41,773 nt of DNA from assembly GCF_001904725.1 (NCBI RefSeq), contig NZ_MRCE01000053.1, positions 1-41,773 on the forward strand, read 5' to 3'. A program made the position numbers and the translations under genes. This document shows, piece after piece, positions 16,256 through 24,399 of this stretch. This stretch comes from Phormidium ambiguum IAM M-71 (GTDB lineage Bacteria; Cyanobacteriota; Cyanobacteriia; Cyanobacteriales; Aerosakkonemataceae). The notes beneath the pieces are model-generated. The model saw only the letters and a list, made by a program, of their open reading frames with translations. It searched no databases and was not told the DNA's origin. The stretch's first letter is position 1. Every line of letters begins with the position of its first letter.

Positions 16256-18466
16256 TTAAGGTGTAGTAACTTTGATTTCTTCGGGTTCTGGTTCTGATTC
16301 TTGTTTTTCTTGCTGAGTTAAAGTTTCATTTTCTGGTAGTTCAGTTGCGATCGCTTTTTGCTCTGTGAACATTTGTGTTTTTGCGATCGGAATATCCGTA
16401 CCATTAATAATGCCACCCAAGAAAGTAATATCTTCCGATTCTGTCAATTGTTCGGCGGCTTCTGAGAACATACTTTCCACAGTGTAGCCCGGTCGAGCCA
16501 CTAAAATAATGCCATCGGTCATCGGTTCCAAGACAAAGGTATCATTGCAAAGACTCAAAGCTGGAGCATCAATAAATACCATATCGAAGCGACCGCGCAC
16601 ATCTTCTAACAAGCGGCGAAACTCGCTGGATTCTAAGATTGCGGCTGTTTGTGGTACGGGACCCGGACTAGGGACTAAGTATAAATTTTCTACTTCTGGT
16701 ACTAAGCGGACACAATCGCTCCAATTTCCGTAATAACGTAAAGGTTCGATCGCAGCATCTGGATCGGGTGCAACTTTCACGCTTCTAGCGAGGGATGGCG
16801 ATCGCATATCCGCCTCCACAATCAAAGTCCGCTTACCCGCACGGGCAGAAGTAATGGCCATATTATAAGCACTGACACTCTTCCCTTCCTCATTAGTCAC
16901 ACTAGTCAACAAAATGACCTTTACCGGATCTTCACTAGCAGCACGGCGTAAATTAGTCCTTAGCCGTTCATAAGGCTCCAAATAAGGCGAATGAGCATCT
17001 AAAATAATCGGCGTTTCTCCTAATTCTGGGTCGGGAATCGCCACATAAGGCAAAATTCCCAACACAGCCATATCCCGTTGTACCATTGCAGCGCGGATAT
17101 CTTCCATTGTTTGGAACACTCCACCCAGAGAACCCAACAGGAAAATAATTCCCCCACCGACAACTATTCCCACCAAACCGCCAGCTAAAAGTATGACGAT
17201 CGGACTCATAGCTTCTTGAGGTATCAAAGAAGTTTTAGCCGCCCCAAGAGGAATCCAGCTAGCGACTGTCTCCGCCTCAGCAGTTTTCGCATCTGCCAAA
17301 CTTGCCTGCATTTGGCTATACAAATTTTGCTTGAGTTGTAACTTTTCCTGCAACCGCGCTTGTTCTAACTGCTTATTGGGAATAGTAGCGTATTCCTTTC
17401 TCAACCTTTGCTCTTGCTGTATTACACTCTTTAACTGTTGTTGCAGAGTTTCTTTTTGGGTTTGCATAGCTACTAGCTGATTTGCCAAAGCTTGTCTAGC
17501 TGGGTCAAGATTACTATCTTGGCGAACTTGATTAGCACTTTTGAGTGGTGCAGCAATACCACCGCCACCAATAACTTCTGTAGCACGTTGTCTGAGCAAT
17601 TCTTCATAAGAAGCAATTTGCTTACGAAGTTGCACAATATTGGGATGTTTTGGGCGCAAATCTTTTTTGAGAACTTCTAATTGAGATTCGGCTTGGTAGA
17701 TTTGCACTCGCAGATTAGCAATAATTGGATCGGCGCTGAGAGCAGAAGAAGCGTAAGCTTGGTCTGGGTTTAATCCTAATCTTTGTTGCAAACTAGCTAT
17801 TTGAGTTTCAATTCCTTGAGATTGTAATTGTAATGATAATTGTTGGGCTTGATTTTCCAAAATAGACTTGACTAAACTACCATTTTTAGCAGCTAGTAAA
17901 ACTGAGCCTTCGCGTTTAGTATATTGTTCTAAATTTCTTTCCGCTTCTCTTAGTTCTTTTTCTACATTAGGTATGCGTTTTTCAATTTCATTGATAATAG
18001 CCATCAAGCGAGTGGTATTAATTTTGCGACTGAACTTACTCGACTCTTGTAATGCCAAGTTCACTACTTCATTGGCTCGCTTTTGATCCGTATCTTTGTA
18101 AGAAATTGATATTATTGGTGGTGGTGGGGTTTCCCCTTTAGCTGGTGGCTTAGGTAAACCGACATATATGGTTTTACTTAATTGTTTAACATCTACTCTT
18201 GCTTGTTGTGCCACCGCAGAAATCACTTCTTCATTCAAGACTATTTCTTTAGAAGCTACTGGCTGTTGAATGTCGGTGGCGGTTTTGGAAAAGGTTACTC
18301 GTGGTGGATTAGCACCTAGAGAACCTTCGGCGCGGTACTCTTTTGGAGGCGCTGGTTGTTTGGCTACTACCAGAGACACACCCATAACCAGCAGGCAAGC
18401 GGCTAATCCTGTCCATTTATGTTGGTCAAAGGCGATGAAATAGCGTTTAACAATTGGTAAAGTCAT
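16256..18466 (-). CDS. Wzc-like polysaccharide chain-length/P-loop protein (BY-kinase family) lacking a tyrosine tail
   Basis: An inner-membrane co-polymerase of the Wzc/GumC type that controls the length and export of an exopolysaccharide. It has an N-terminal Wzz domain with membrane segment 1 (about 15-33), long periplasmic coiled coils (about 155-400), a second membrane segment (about 420-445) and a cytoplasmic P-loop ATPase. Walker A is TSVTNEEGKS (Lys529), A' is LIVEADMRSP (about 549-557, with Glu where BY-kinases have Asp) and Walker B is MVFIDAP (about 629). The last ~40 residues are acidic and contain no Tyr, so classical C-terminal autophosphorylation is not possible. The ATG at 18466 is preferred over an in-frame TTG four codons upstream. 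It is last in the operon, after the Wza-like gene. Confidence 0.88.
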   Translation of the reverse strand: MTLPIVKRYFIAFDQHKWTGLAACLLVMGVSLVVAKQPAPPKEYRAEGSLGANPPRVTFSKTATDIQQPVASKEIVLNEEVISAVAQQARVDVKQLSKTIYVGLPKPPAKGETPPPPIISISYKDTDQKRANEVVNLALQESSKFSRKINTTRLMAIINEIEKRIPNVEKELREAERNLEQYTKREGSVLLAAKNGSLVKSILENQAQQLSLQLQSQGIETQIASLQQRLGLNPDQAYASSALSADPIIANLRVQIYQAESQLEVLKKDLRPKHPNIVQLRKQIASYEELLRQRATEVIGGGGIAAPLKSANQVRQDSNLDPARQALANQLVAMQTQKETLQQQLKSVIQQEQRLRKEYATIPNKQLEQARLQEKLQLKQNLYSQMQASLADAKTAEAETVASWIPLGAAKTSLIPQEAMSPIVILLAGGLVGIVVGGGIIFLLGSLGGVFQTMEDIRAAMVQRDMAVLGILPYVAIPDPELGETPIILDAHSPYLEPYERLRTNLRRAASEDPVKVILLTSVTNEEGKSVSAYNMAITSARAGKRTLIVEADMRSPSLARSVKVAPDPDAAIEPLRYYGNWSDCVRLVPEVENLYLVPSPGPVPQTAAILESSEFRRLLEDVRGRFDMVFIDAPALSLCNDTFVLEPMTDGIILVARPGYTVESMFSEAAEQLTESEDITFLGGIINGTDIPIAKTQMFTEQKAIATELPENETLTQQEKQESEPEPEEIKVTTP

Positions 18467-18564
18467 AATGAATGGCAACTTTATTTAATGATTTTTCTGG
18501 CGAGATTTTTATTTGTTAATATACTAACTATTATCTCTATATTATCTATAGTATTCCCAATCTT

Positions 18565-19827
18565 TTAATTGCCATTATTTCCTCCGGGACGGAACAGATT
18601 GGTTGCACTATCGGTTAATTCTTGGAAGAAGAGAAGAAATCCTAAAATATCGCGGAAAGGTTGGGTAAAAATGTTGAGGGCATAAGTAATTCGTCCTACT
18701 AGGTTGCGGCCTATAACGATTACATCATTATCTTGCAACAGTATATTTTGGGAAGCGTCGCCAAATAGGGCGCGTCTGGCATTGAGTTCTCGAACGATCG
18801 CTCTACCTCTTTCTCGATCGAATCTAATCACAGCTACACTATCTATGTCAGTACCAACCAAAGATACACCCGCCGCAGTAAAGGCATCTAGGAAACTACT
18901 CCCATTAGCCACAGTCAAATTACCTACAGCTTGGTTGGGGTAACTTAAAATCCGAATATTAATTGTTTGTTGGACTAAGTTGGAACTTGCTACTAATTGA
19001 CGATCGTAATTTTGTTCGGTTCCTACTTGTAATTTTGGCACAATTATCGCATCGCCATCTTCTAAGCGCACTTCGGGAATTGGTTCTCCCGCTGCTAAAG
19101 GAGTGAACAAATCCACTCTTTGTTCAATAAAAGACCCATCCAATAAGAAACGACGAATCACGACTTGTCTTAAATCAGCTTGAGTAGTACTCCCTCCTGC
19201 TGTGAGTAAAGCAGTGGAAAGGCGGGGTAAAGTGGAACCAACAACTAGAGAAAAAGTATAAAGACCTGGACGGGTTACTTCACCAGTAACGGAAACTTGC
19301 AGAGGACGTTGTGCTGCTAATCCGACGGTGACTATGGGGTCGATGACAAATTGATTATAAGCAGCCCGAATTTTTTCTGTAGCTTCTTCAAGAGTCAGAC
19401 CTCTAACTGATACATTTCCAGCCAATGGCAGGATAATATTTCCTTCTGGCCCGACTGCTGCTTGAACGCTAAGTTCGGGAAATCTGGGTACAGAGATGGT
19501 CAACACATCTCCAGGGCCTAAACGATAAGGTCTAAATTGGGGATTAATTGGAAAAGCTTGGGGTGTTTGCTGAAGTTCAAAGGGAACTACTGGGATGGTG
19601 ATTGGCGCTTGGGGAGTAAAGGGAGTGGCAGGTGGTTCTACCCGTTGGGGTGGATTTTGGTTTTCGGTAGGTGGGGTGTTTCCCTGAGAAAGTTTTTGTG
19701 TTTCTTTTCCCCAGCTTTTTTGCCCAAACCACAGTACAGAACTAAAGATTAGCAACAGGGTACTACTGGTGTGTATTCCCAGAATAGTAAGTGCTTTGAA
19801 CTTTTTGCAAAAGAAAACTCCTGTCAT
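18565..19827 (-). CDS. Wza-like polysaccharide export protein with SLBB domains
   Basis: A 420-residue outer-membrane-associated export protein. After an N-terminal hydrophobic segment (about 10-40) and a Pro/Gln-rich linker, the polysaccharide-export domain starts at YRLGPGDVLTISV (about 103-115) and continues through GNIILPLAGNVSVRGLTLEEA. Two soluble-ligand-binding beta-grasp (SLBB) domains follow (LQVSVTGEVTRPG and the later segment around ILSYPNQAVGNLTV...FLDAFTAAGV). The C-terminus FTQPFRDILGFLLFFQEL could form the amphipathic helix barrel known in Wza. It works with the Wzc-like partner encoded 98 bp downstream. The N-terminal segment has no lipobox Cys in the expected place (the only Cys is at residue 7), so it may not be a lipoprotein. 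Confidence 0.9.
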   Translation of the reverse strand: MTGVFFCKKFKALTILGIHTSSTLLLIFSSVLWFGQKSWGKETQKLSQGNTPPTENQNPPQRVEPPATPFTPQAPITIPVVPFELQQTPQAFPINPQFRPYRLGPGDVLTISVPRFPELSVQAAVGPEGNIILPLAGNVSVRGLTLEEATEKIRAAYNQFVIDPIVTVGLAAQRPLQVSVTGEVTRPGLYTFSLVVGSTLPRLSTALLTAGGSTTQADLRQVVIRRFLLDGSFIEQRVDLFTPLAAGEPIPEVRLEDGDAIIVPKLQVGTEQNYDRQLVASSNLVQQTINIRILSYPNQAVGNLTVANGSSFLDAFTAAGVSLVGTDIDSVAVIRFDRERGRAIVRELNARRALFGDASQNILLQDNDVIVIGRNLVGRITYALNIFTQPFRDILGFLLFFQELTDSATNLFRPGGNNGN

Positions 19828-19850
19828 GTGTCAATAGGCGATCGCAATTT

Positions 19851-20561
19851 TTAATTTTTCTTTCTCTGCAATGAACTGGACATGAGTGCAGTTTGTACTG
19901 CTTGACCCAAAGATTGGGCTTTGGGTAATGCTGGTTCGATGTCACCCAAGGGTTCTATAGGAATTTGGATGCTAACTGCTACCCAAGGAACTCGCCGTCC
20001 TTGCCATTGGGCGATTTGGTCTGACCAAAACCATTTGGCAGGGTCTGGATTACCCCCAGAATCCCAAGCGTACCATTGTAGTACAGCAAAGGTTTCTTGC
20101 CGATTTCGACCGCGAAAGTATTGGGCTTCGACTTTGGTTGGTTGTTGATTTTGGCTGGTTGGGGGTATTGTAAACTGTACGGAGCGATCCCGATCGGTTT
20201 GCCAACGTTGAAATCCTTTGACATCGACCCATTGTACTTGTGGTTGATCTTTATCATCTTTTTGCGGACGTAGCAATAGAATCGCGGTGGTTTGAGGGTC
20301 GATTTGTACTTCTTGGTATAACCATTTCTCCCCACTGACTGATACTTCTTTACGGGTTTTGATTTGCCATCCGGGAAGTTCTAATCCTTTTTGGCGAATT
20401 TGTCTCATTTGAGAAATGGTTTTTACTGGTAATGGTTTTTCCCAAGCCCAATGTTTTTGTAAGTATCCAGGTACTGCTCCTACTAAGAGTAAAATTAACA
20501 GGAATAGGAGCAAAATAATGTGGTTTAGTTTAATATTTTCTTTGGTGAGTTTCATCAACAT
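19851..20561 (-). CDS. Cyanoexosortase B system-associated protein
   Basis: A 236-residue protein with a single N-terminal membrane segment (IILLLFLLILLLVGAVPGYL, about 14-33) and a soluble extracytoplasmic domain rich in Trp and Gln (KEVSVSGEKWLYQEVQI; AQYFRGRNRQETFAVLQWYAWDSGG). Its position 82 bp downstream of the exosortase gene and its EpsI-like layout match the protein that regularly accompanies cyanobacterial exosortase B. The role is thought to be linked to export or sorting, but the activity is not known. The start is ATG at 20561; a second ATG two codons later is equally possible. It is separated from the Wza-like gene by only 23 bp. Confidence 0.85.
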   Translation of the reverse strand: MLMKLTKENIKLNHIILLLFLLILLLVGAVPGYLQKHWAWEKPLPVKTISQMRQIRQKGLELPGWQIKTRKEVSVSGEKWLYQEVQIDPQTTAILLLRPQKDDKDQPQVQWVDVKGFQRWQTDRDRSVQFTIPPTSQNQQPTKVEAQYFRGRNRQETFAVLQWYAWDSGGNPDPAKWFWSDQIAQWQGRRVPWVAVSIQIPIEPLGDIEPALPKAQSLGQAVQTALMSSSLQRKKN

Positions 20562-20643
20562 CTGTCAACAAAAGTTTTGCGTTGTGATTTTTGATTTAAA
20601 GTGAAAGTTTACTCAAGATTGAAAGATTTACCACTTTTATTGG

Positions 20644-21564
20644 TTAATCTTGATTATCGGGTGAATCAATCAATTGCGATCGCGTTTCTGGTTCATCAAC
20701 ATCAATGGGAAAATATTTTTCCATGCCATTGATTAATAAAACTAACATACCTAACATTAAAGCTGAGTAGATATCACCACCGCTACCTTCGTGTAGCCAA
20801 TCGAAGGCTCCTTCGTTGCCTGTGCCGTGAAAAAATGTTAGTAGTGTATTGCGAATAATGTTGGCAATTACGCTGATGATGGCGGCGCTACCTAAAAAGA
20901 TGACGCTGCGAGTGCGCGATCGCCAAACTCCTGTCCAATACAGTAACATTAAACCTACATACAAACTGGTAAATAGCATTTTCAACCCAGCACAGTGCGG
21001 GGCAACTTCCACAATTTGTCCACCTACATACAAGTTAATTTCTTCCACAACGACAGGAATACCAAATTGTGTCAAAAGAAACCCCGCAACTGCGGCGATA
21101 AAGCTTTGTAATGGTAAAGCATAAGGTTCAATTAAGTAAGGAATTTTGTTCGGTGTGGCTAATAGCACAAATACCAAAGGAAATGCTTGCAGTTTTAATC
21201 CCGGCATTCCTTTTAACCACAAACAAACTCCGGTTAAAATGAGCGGAAATGATAAGTTAACAAAGTCAGTTAAACCACTGATATAAAAAATTCCACCGAC
21301 AATCAAAAAAGGGACTGCTAGAGGATGAAATTTATCTGGTAATCGATGCCATTTTTTCCGATTTAACCAGACAATATAAGCCGCAAAAGGTAAACCAATT
21401 AAGCCATGACTGAAATATTCATGAATAATGCTGATATCTTTTTTCAGCCAGCCTTGATACCAGTGTAATAATAGCGGAACGTACATCAGTGCTAAAACAA
21501 CTGATATGGCAATTAAGGGTAAATTGTTTTCAATTTTATGACGCAGTGTTAGCTTCGTTTGCAT
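20644..21564 (-). CDS. Cyanoexosortase B
   Basis: Exosortases are polytopic membrane cysteine transpeptidases that process PEP-CTERM-type sorting signals of exported proteins and are usually encoded with exopolysaccharide genes. The 306-residue protein has about eight membrane helices. The candidate catalytic residues are Cys191 in VAPHCAGLKML, Arg238 in ANIIRNTLL and His258 in WLHEGSGGD. The N-terminal LLLHWY...HEYFSHGLIGLPFAAYIVW is typical of the cyanobacterial type B group. It lies in the minus-strand operon between the DegT aminotransferase gene and the associated-protein gene. No protein with an obvious PEP-CTERM tail is encoded in the window, so the substrates must be elsewhere. Confidence 0.92.
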   Translation of the reverse strand: MQTKLTLRHKIENNLPLIAISVVLALMYVPLLLHWYQGWLKKDISIIHEYFSHGLIGLPFAAYIVWLNRKKWHRLPDKFHPLAVPFLIVGGIFYISGLTDFVNLSFPLILTGVCLWLKGMPGLKLQAFPLVFVLLATPNKIPYLIEPYALPLQSFIAAVAGFLLTQFGIPVVVEEINLYVGGQIVEVAPHCAGLKMLFTSLYVGLMLLYWTGVWRSRTRSVIFLGSAAIISVIANIIRNTLLTFFHGTGNEGAFDWLHEGSGGDIYSALMLGMLVLLINGMEKYFPIDVDEPETRSQLIDSPDNQD

Positions 21565-21654
21565 GATTTTTCATTAGTTATTTGTCATTAGTCATTTATT
21601 GTTAATTGGTAGTTAAAAGTAAAATTTTACTAAACTACCAATTCTTAATTTTAG

Positions 21655-22797
21655 CTAGCACCCACATATTTGCGCGATCGCATCGACAACTTGCTTAACT
21701 TGAGTTTCGTTTAACCCTGGGTACATCGGCAAGGAGAGAATTTGTTTTGCCAATGTTTCAGCAACAGGAAAATCTCCTTCTTTATAACCTAAATATTTGT
21801 AAGCTGGTTGGAGATGACAAGGTAGGGGATAATGAATACCTGTTTGAATCCCCATATCTGATAATTTACTTTGGAGAACTTCTCGACTAATTAGGCAATT
21901 TTCCGTAATCCTAACTACATAAAGATGGTAAATATGTCCAGTTTGACTTTGATTTTGGATGGGAATAATACCTTTATTTTGTAATGGCTTCAAGAGGGAA
22001 TCATATTCTTTTGCTGCTGTGTTTCGTTGCAAATTCCACTGTTTTAAATGTGGTAATTTTACTTTAAGAACTGCTGCTTGGAGAGTATCAAGACGACTAT
22101 TCGTGCCATATTCTGTATGAATATATTTTTGTGGTGCGCCGTAGTTGCGTAAAGAACGCAATTTTTGGGCAATATCTGCATCATTAGTAACAACTATTCC
22201 GCCATCTCCCGCTGCACCTAAATTTTTACTCGGATAAAAGCTAAAAGCAGCTGCTTTACCAATACTTCCGGCAATATAACCTTCTCTTTCAGCTAAATGT
22301 GCTTGGGCTGCATCTTCAAAAATTAACAGATTATGGGCGGTGGCGAAATCTTTTAATTGTTGAGGTGAAACTAATTGACCGTAGAGATGGACTGGTAAAA
22401 TAGCTTTGGTTTTAGGTGTAATAGCTTTTTCAGCTGCTTTTAGGTCAATTAAAGCAGTTTCAGGGTCACAATCAACTAAAATTGGCGTAGCTTGAGCGTG
22501 GAGTACGCCGATTAAAGTAGCAATAAAAGTATTGGCTGGTAAGATTACTTCATCGCCTGGTTTAATACCAGATGCTTGTAATCCTAGTGCGATCGCATCT
22601 GTTCCACAAGCAACCCCAACAGCATACTGCACGCCGCAGGCTGTGGCAAAGGCTGTTTCAAATTCTGCTAAAGCTTTTCCTAAAACGAAATCACCTTTTT
22701 GGAGTACATTGTGGATTGCCTGTTCAATTTCGTTTTGAATTGGTTGATGTTGTAGGGTTAAGTCTACAAAAGGAATATTGACTGCGGTGTTAATCAT
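21655..22797 (-). CDS. DegT/DnrJ/EryC1-family sugar aminotransferase
   Basis: A PLP-dependent aminotransferase that makes amino sugars from nucleotide-bound keto-sugars for surface polysaccharide. Motifs in the 380 residues: IPFVDLTLQHQPI at the N-terminus, GTDAIALGLQA for phosphate binding, LPVHLYGQ, FEDAAQAHLAE with the PLP-binding Asp, and FSFYPSKNLGAAGDGG with the Schiff-base Lys. The C-terminal part (IHYPLPCHLQPAY, then ILSLPMYPGLNETQV) is typical of the family. The exact sugar product cannot be deduced. ATG start at 22797. It is the first gene of the five-gene minus-strand operon, and a large inverted repeat lies 31-81 bases upstream of the start. Confidence 0.93.
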   Translation of the reverse strand: MINTAVNIPFVDLTLQHQPIQNEIEQAIHNVLQKGDFVLGKALAEFETAFATACGVQYAVGVACGTDAIALGLQASGIKPGDEVILPANTFIATLIGVLHAQATPILVDCDPETALIDLKAAEKAITPKTKAILPVHLYGQLVSPQQLKDFATAHNLLIFEDAAQAHLAEREGYIAGSIGKAAAFSFYPSKNLGAAGDGGIVVTNDADIAQKLRSLRNYGAPQKYIHTEYGTNSRLDTLQAAVLKVKLPHLKQWNLQRNTAAKEYDSLLKPLQNKGIIPIQNQSQTGHIYHLYVVRITENCLISREVLQSKLSDMGIQTGIHYPLPCHLQPAYKYLGYKEGDFPVAETLAKQILSLPMYPGLNETQVKQVVDAIAQICGC

Positions 22798-22827
22798 AAT
22801 TTGCTTTAGGGCTTAACAATAGTTAGG

Positions 22828-22878
22828 TGTGCAAAAGCCACCTTATTTAGTTATCGGATATCTTGGTGATTTTGCACA
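22828..22878 (-). promoter_or_regulatory. Inverted repeat in the leader of the polysaccharide operon
   Basis: The arms TGTGCAAAAGCCACC (22828-22842) and GGTGATTTTGCACA (22865-22878) pair over almost their full length around a 22-base AT-rich loop. The element lies 31-81 bases upstream of the first operon gene (minus strand), where it could be a dimer operator or an RNA hairpin in the leader. Beyond it, up to 23163, I see no gene; that stretch probably holds the promoter. Confidence 0.5.
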
Positions 22879-23163
22879 GTATAAAATGGTAAAGAGTTGA
22901 TAAATTAATGTATTAATTTTTAATAACTTTACGAATTTTTAGAAAAAGAGTGATTTTTGCCGATCGACCTTTGCGAATGTCACCGCTAAATATAAATCCG
23001 ACTGTTCAGGCTGCTAATTTATCGCTACGTTTGACAAACAACAATGAAATTTCAGTGAACAGTTGTGCCATGTTTGGGCAAAAGTCTAGTATTTTTTCGG
23101 AGGTGATTGAGTGAGTAAACATCCAAGTTTTAATTTTCAAAAATGATGATTTATAACCAAAAT

Positions 23164-23256
23164 TTAGGTTTCTTCCATTACTTCTTCAATAGCATCCTCG
23201 ATTTCTGCGATCGCTACATCTGCTCGATCGGACTTTGAGTAAATCAATAGCAGAAT
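23164..23256 (-). pseudogene. C-terminal remnant of a RelE-like toxin
   Basis: Directly downstream of the antitoxin gene, in another frame, the minus strand reads KILLLIYSKSDRADVAIAEI and ends about 12 residues later in EVMEET and TAA. The pattern LLLIYSKS-x-x-x-D-(V/I)-x-x-x-EI is the usual C-terminus of cyanobacterial RelE/HigB-type mRNA-interferase toxins. Only ~31 codons are left; the upstream part is missing, and there is no start codon with a ribosome-binding site. I infer that the toxin body has been deleted while the antitoxin stayed. Identification by eye only. Confidence 0.55.
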
Positions 23257-23258
23257 TT

Positions 23259-23513
23259 TCAGACATCAATTTCATCCCATAATTCAGATATAGGGAAAGT
23301 TTGTCCTGCTTTTGTTTGACGAAGTGAATCTTTTAAGTCTTGGAGTATTTTTTCCTTGGGTTCTGCTTCATCAATTTGCTCAAGTTGATCTGCTAGGTTT
23401 TGCCAAGATTGGAGGAGATTTTCCCAAACTTCTAGAGGTACTAATACGCCTGTTGTCTCGCCGTTAGTATTAGTGACATATTGCACAAGTTTACTAAAAT
23501 CTGCGATCGTCAT
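23259..23513 (-). CDS. Orphan antitoxin (Phd/YefM-like)
   Basis: A small acidic protein (84 residues from ATG at 23513) with the order expected of an antitoxin: an N-terminal MTIADFSKLVQYVTNTNGETTGVLVPLEVWENLL resembling a DNA-binding Phd/YefM-like domain, and a C-terminal helical, acidic tail (EPKEKILQDLKDSLRQ) that would wrap the toxin. The start at 23513 is supported by AGGGATGACAAA just upstream; an in-frame ATG eight codons earlier (23537) is possible. No intact toxin is adjacent; downstream there is only a short RelE-like remnant. It is divergent from the four-gene HerA/NurA operon, with 154 bp between the two starts. Confidence 0.7.
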   Translation of the reverse strand: MTIADFSKLVQYVTNTNGETTGVLVPLEVWENLLQSWQNLADQLEQIDEAEPKEKILQDLKDSLRQTKAGQTFPISELWDEIDV

Positions 23514-23640
23514 TTTGTCATCCCTACCATTACACACATAATCATAGCAATTTCAGTCATATTACTTTATTTTATAGATAATTTTGTTCTGAGGGGACTT
23601 CTAACCTTGAGGCAAGGAATGATAAACTCAAAATCACATC

Positions 23641-23653
23641 AGTAATCATTACT
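23641..23653. promoter_or_regulatory. Candidate operator of the DUF6884-NurA-HerA-TGT operon
   Basis: AGTAATCATTACT is a perfect 6-bp inverted repeat around a single C, centred 21 bases before the GTG start of the first operon gene. Its position at the promoter or ribosome-binding site suits a repressor. The divergent antitoxin is a possible ligand, since antitoxins often bind such palindromes, but that is only an inference. Confidence 0.4.
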
Positions 23654-23667
23654 ATCAAGTAAAATTC

Positions 23668-24399
23668 GTGAAAGATTTATTAATTCTAAATTGTTCTAAA
23701 TCTAAATGTTCAGATATAGAAACTTTACTAGCACTAGAACGTTATAATGGTGTTGCTTTTCGGGTTGTGCGAAAGTTTTTACAGCAAAGAAAACCGGATT
23801 ATTTAGATATTTTTATCCTTTCTGCTAAGTTTGGACTTATATCCAGTAATGAGTTAATTTCTAATTACGATCAAAAGATGGATAAAAAGCGATCGCAAGA
23901 ATTACAATCTACAGTTAATGCCAAATTTTGCGAACTTTTACAAAGTGGATTTTACAAAAGGTGTTTACTGTGTCTAAGTCAAGATTATTTACAAATTTTT
24001 AATAACTATGAAAAAGTTATACCAGAAAAGCTCACTGTTACTATTGCTACTGGTACAATAGGCAAAAAGCTATCAATATTGCATCATTGGCTTTATGGTA
24101 AACCACCAGAATATTTACATACTGTCAAAGAAAATACTGTCAAAGGAAAAGCGACACTTAAAGGCACTGAAGTCAACTTAAGTAAAGCTGAAATTGTTGC
24201 TATTGCTAGACAAGGATTAATAGAAGGTCAAGGTAAACCTTATAATTACCAAACTTGGTATGTCTTAGTTGATGATAAAAAAGTCTCTCCTAAATGGTTA
24301 GTTAGTCAATTAACTGGATTACCTGTAAGTTCTTTTCATTCTATTAAAGCAAGGCAGATTTTACAACAATTAGGGATAGAGATTTATTCGGAATTATGA
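23668..24399 (+). CDS. DUF6884-like protein with an additional C-terminal domain
   Basis: A 243-residue soluble protein. The N-terminal part (1-145) has the pattern of DUF6884: LLILNCSKSK (Cys9, Lys11, Lys13), FRVVRKFL, FILSAKFGLI (49-58) and NYDQKM (67-71). The layout C-s-K-s-K / LSAKfGLi / YD recalls the DUF5591 domain of archaeal ArcS, an enzyme that modifies 7-deazaguanine in tRNA; this is a comparison by eye. Residues 168-243 form a second domain, with YNYQTWYVLVDDKKVSPKWL followed by SSFHSIKARQILQQLGIEIY, similar to the small head domains found in some McrA-like restriction proteins. GTG start; the stop overlaps the next ATG by 4 bases, so translation is coupled. It lies in a four-gene operon with nurA-, herA- and tgt-like genes. 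Activity unknown. Confidence 0.72.
   Translation: MKDLLILNCSKSKCSDIETLLALERYNGVAFRVVRKFLQQRKPDYLDIFILSAKFGLISSNELISNYDQKMDKKRSQELQSTVNAKFCELLQSGFYKRCLLCLSQDYLQIFNNYEKVIPEKLTVTIATGTIGKKLSILHHWLYGKPPEYLHTVKENTVKGKATLKGTEVNLSKAEIVAIARQGLIEGQGKPYNYQTWYVLVDDKKVSPKWLVSQLTGLPVSSFHSIKARQILQQLGIEIYSEL

Noticed and set aside
17868-18086. Plus-strand frame opposite the Wzc-like gene
   Set aside because: Antisense shadow of a coiled-coil coding region, without ribosome-binding site or protein-like pattern.
20849-21124. Plus-strand frame of 91 codons opposite the exosortase gene
   Set aside because: Antisense shadow of conserved membrane segments; no ribosome-binding site and no independent protein features.
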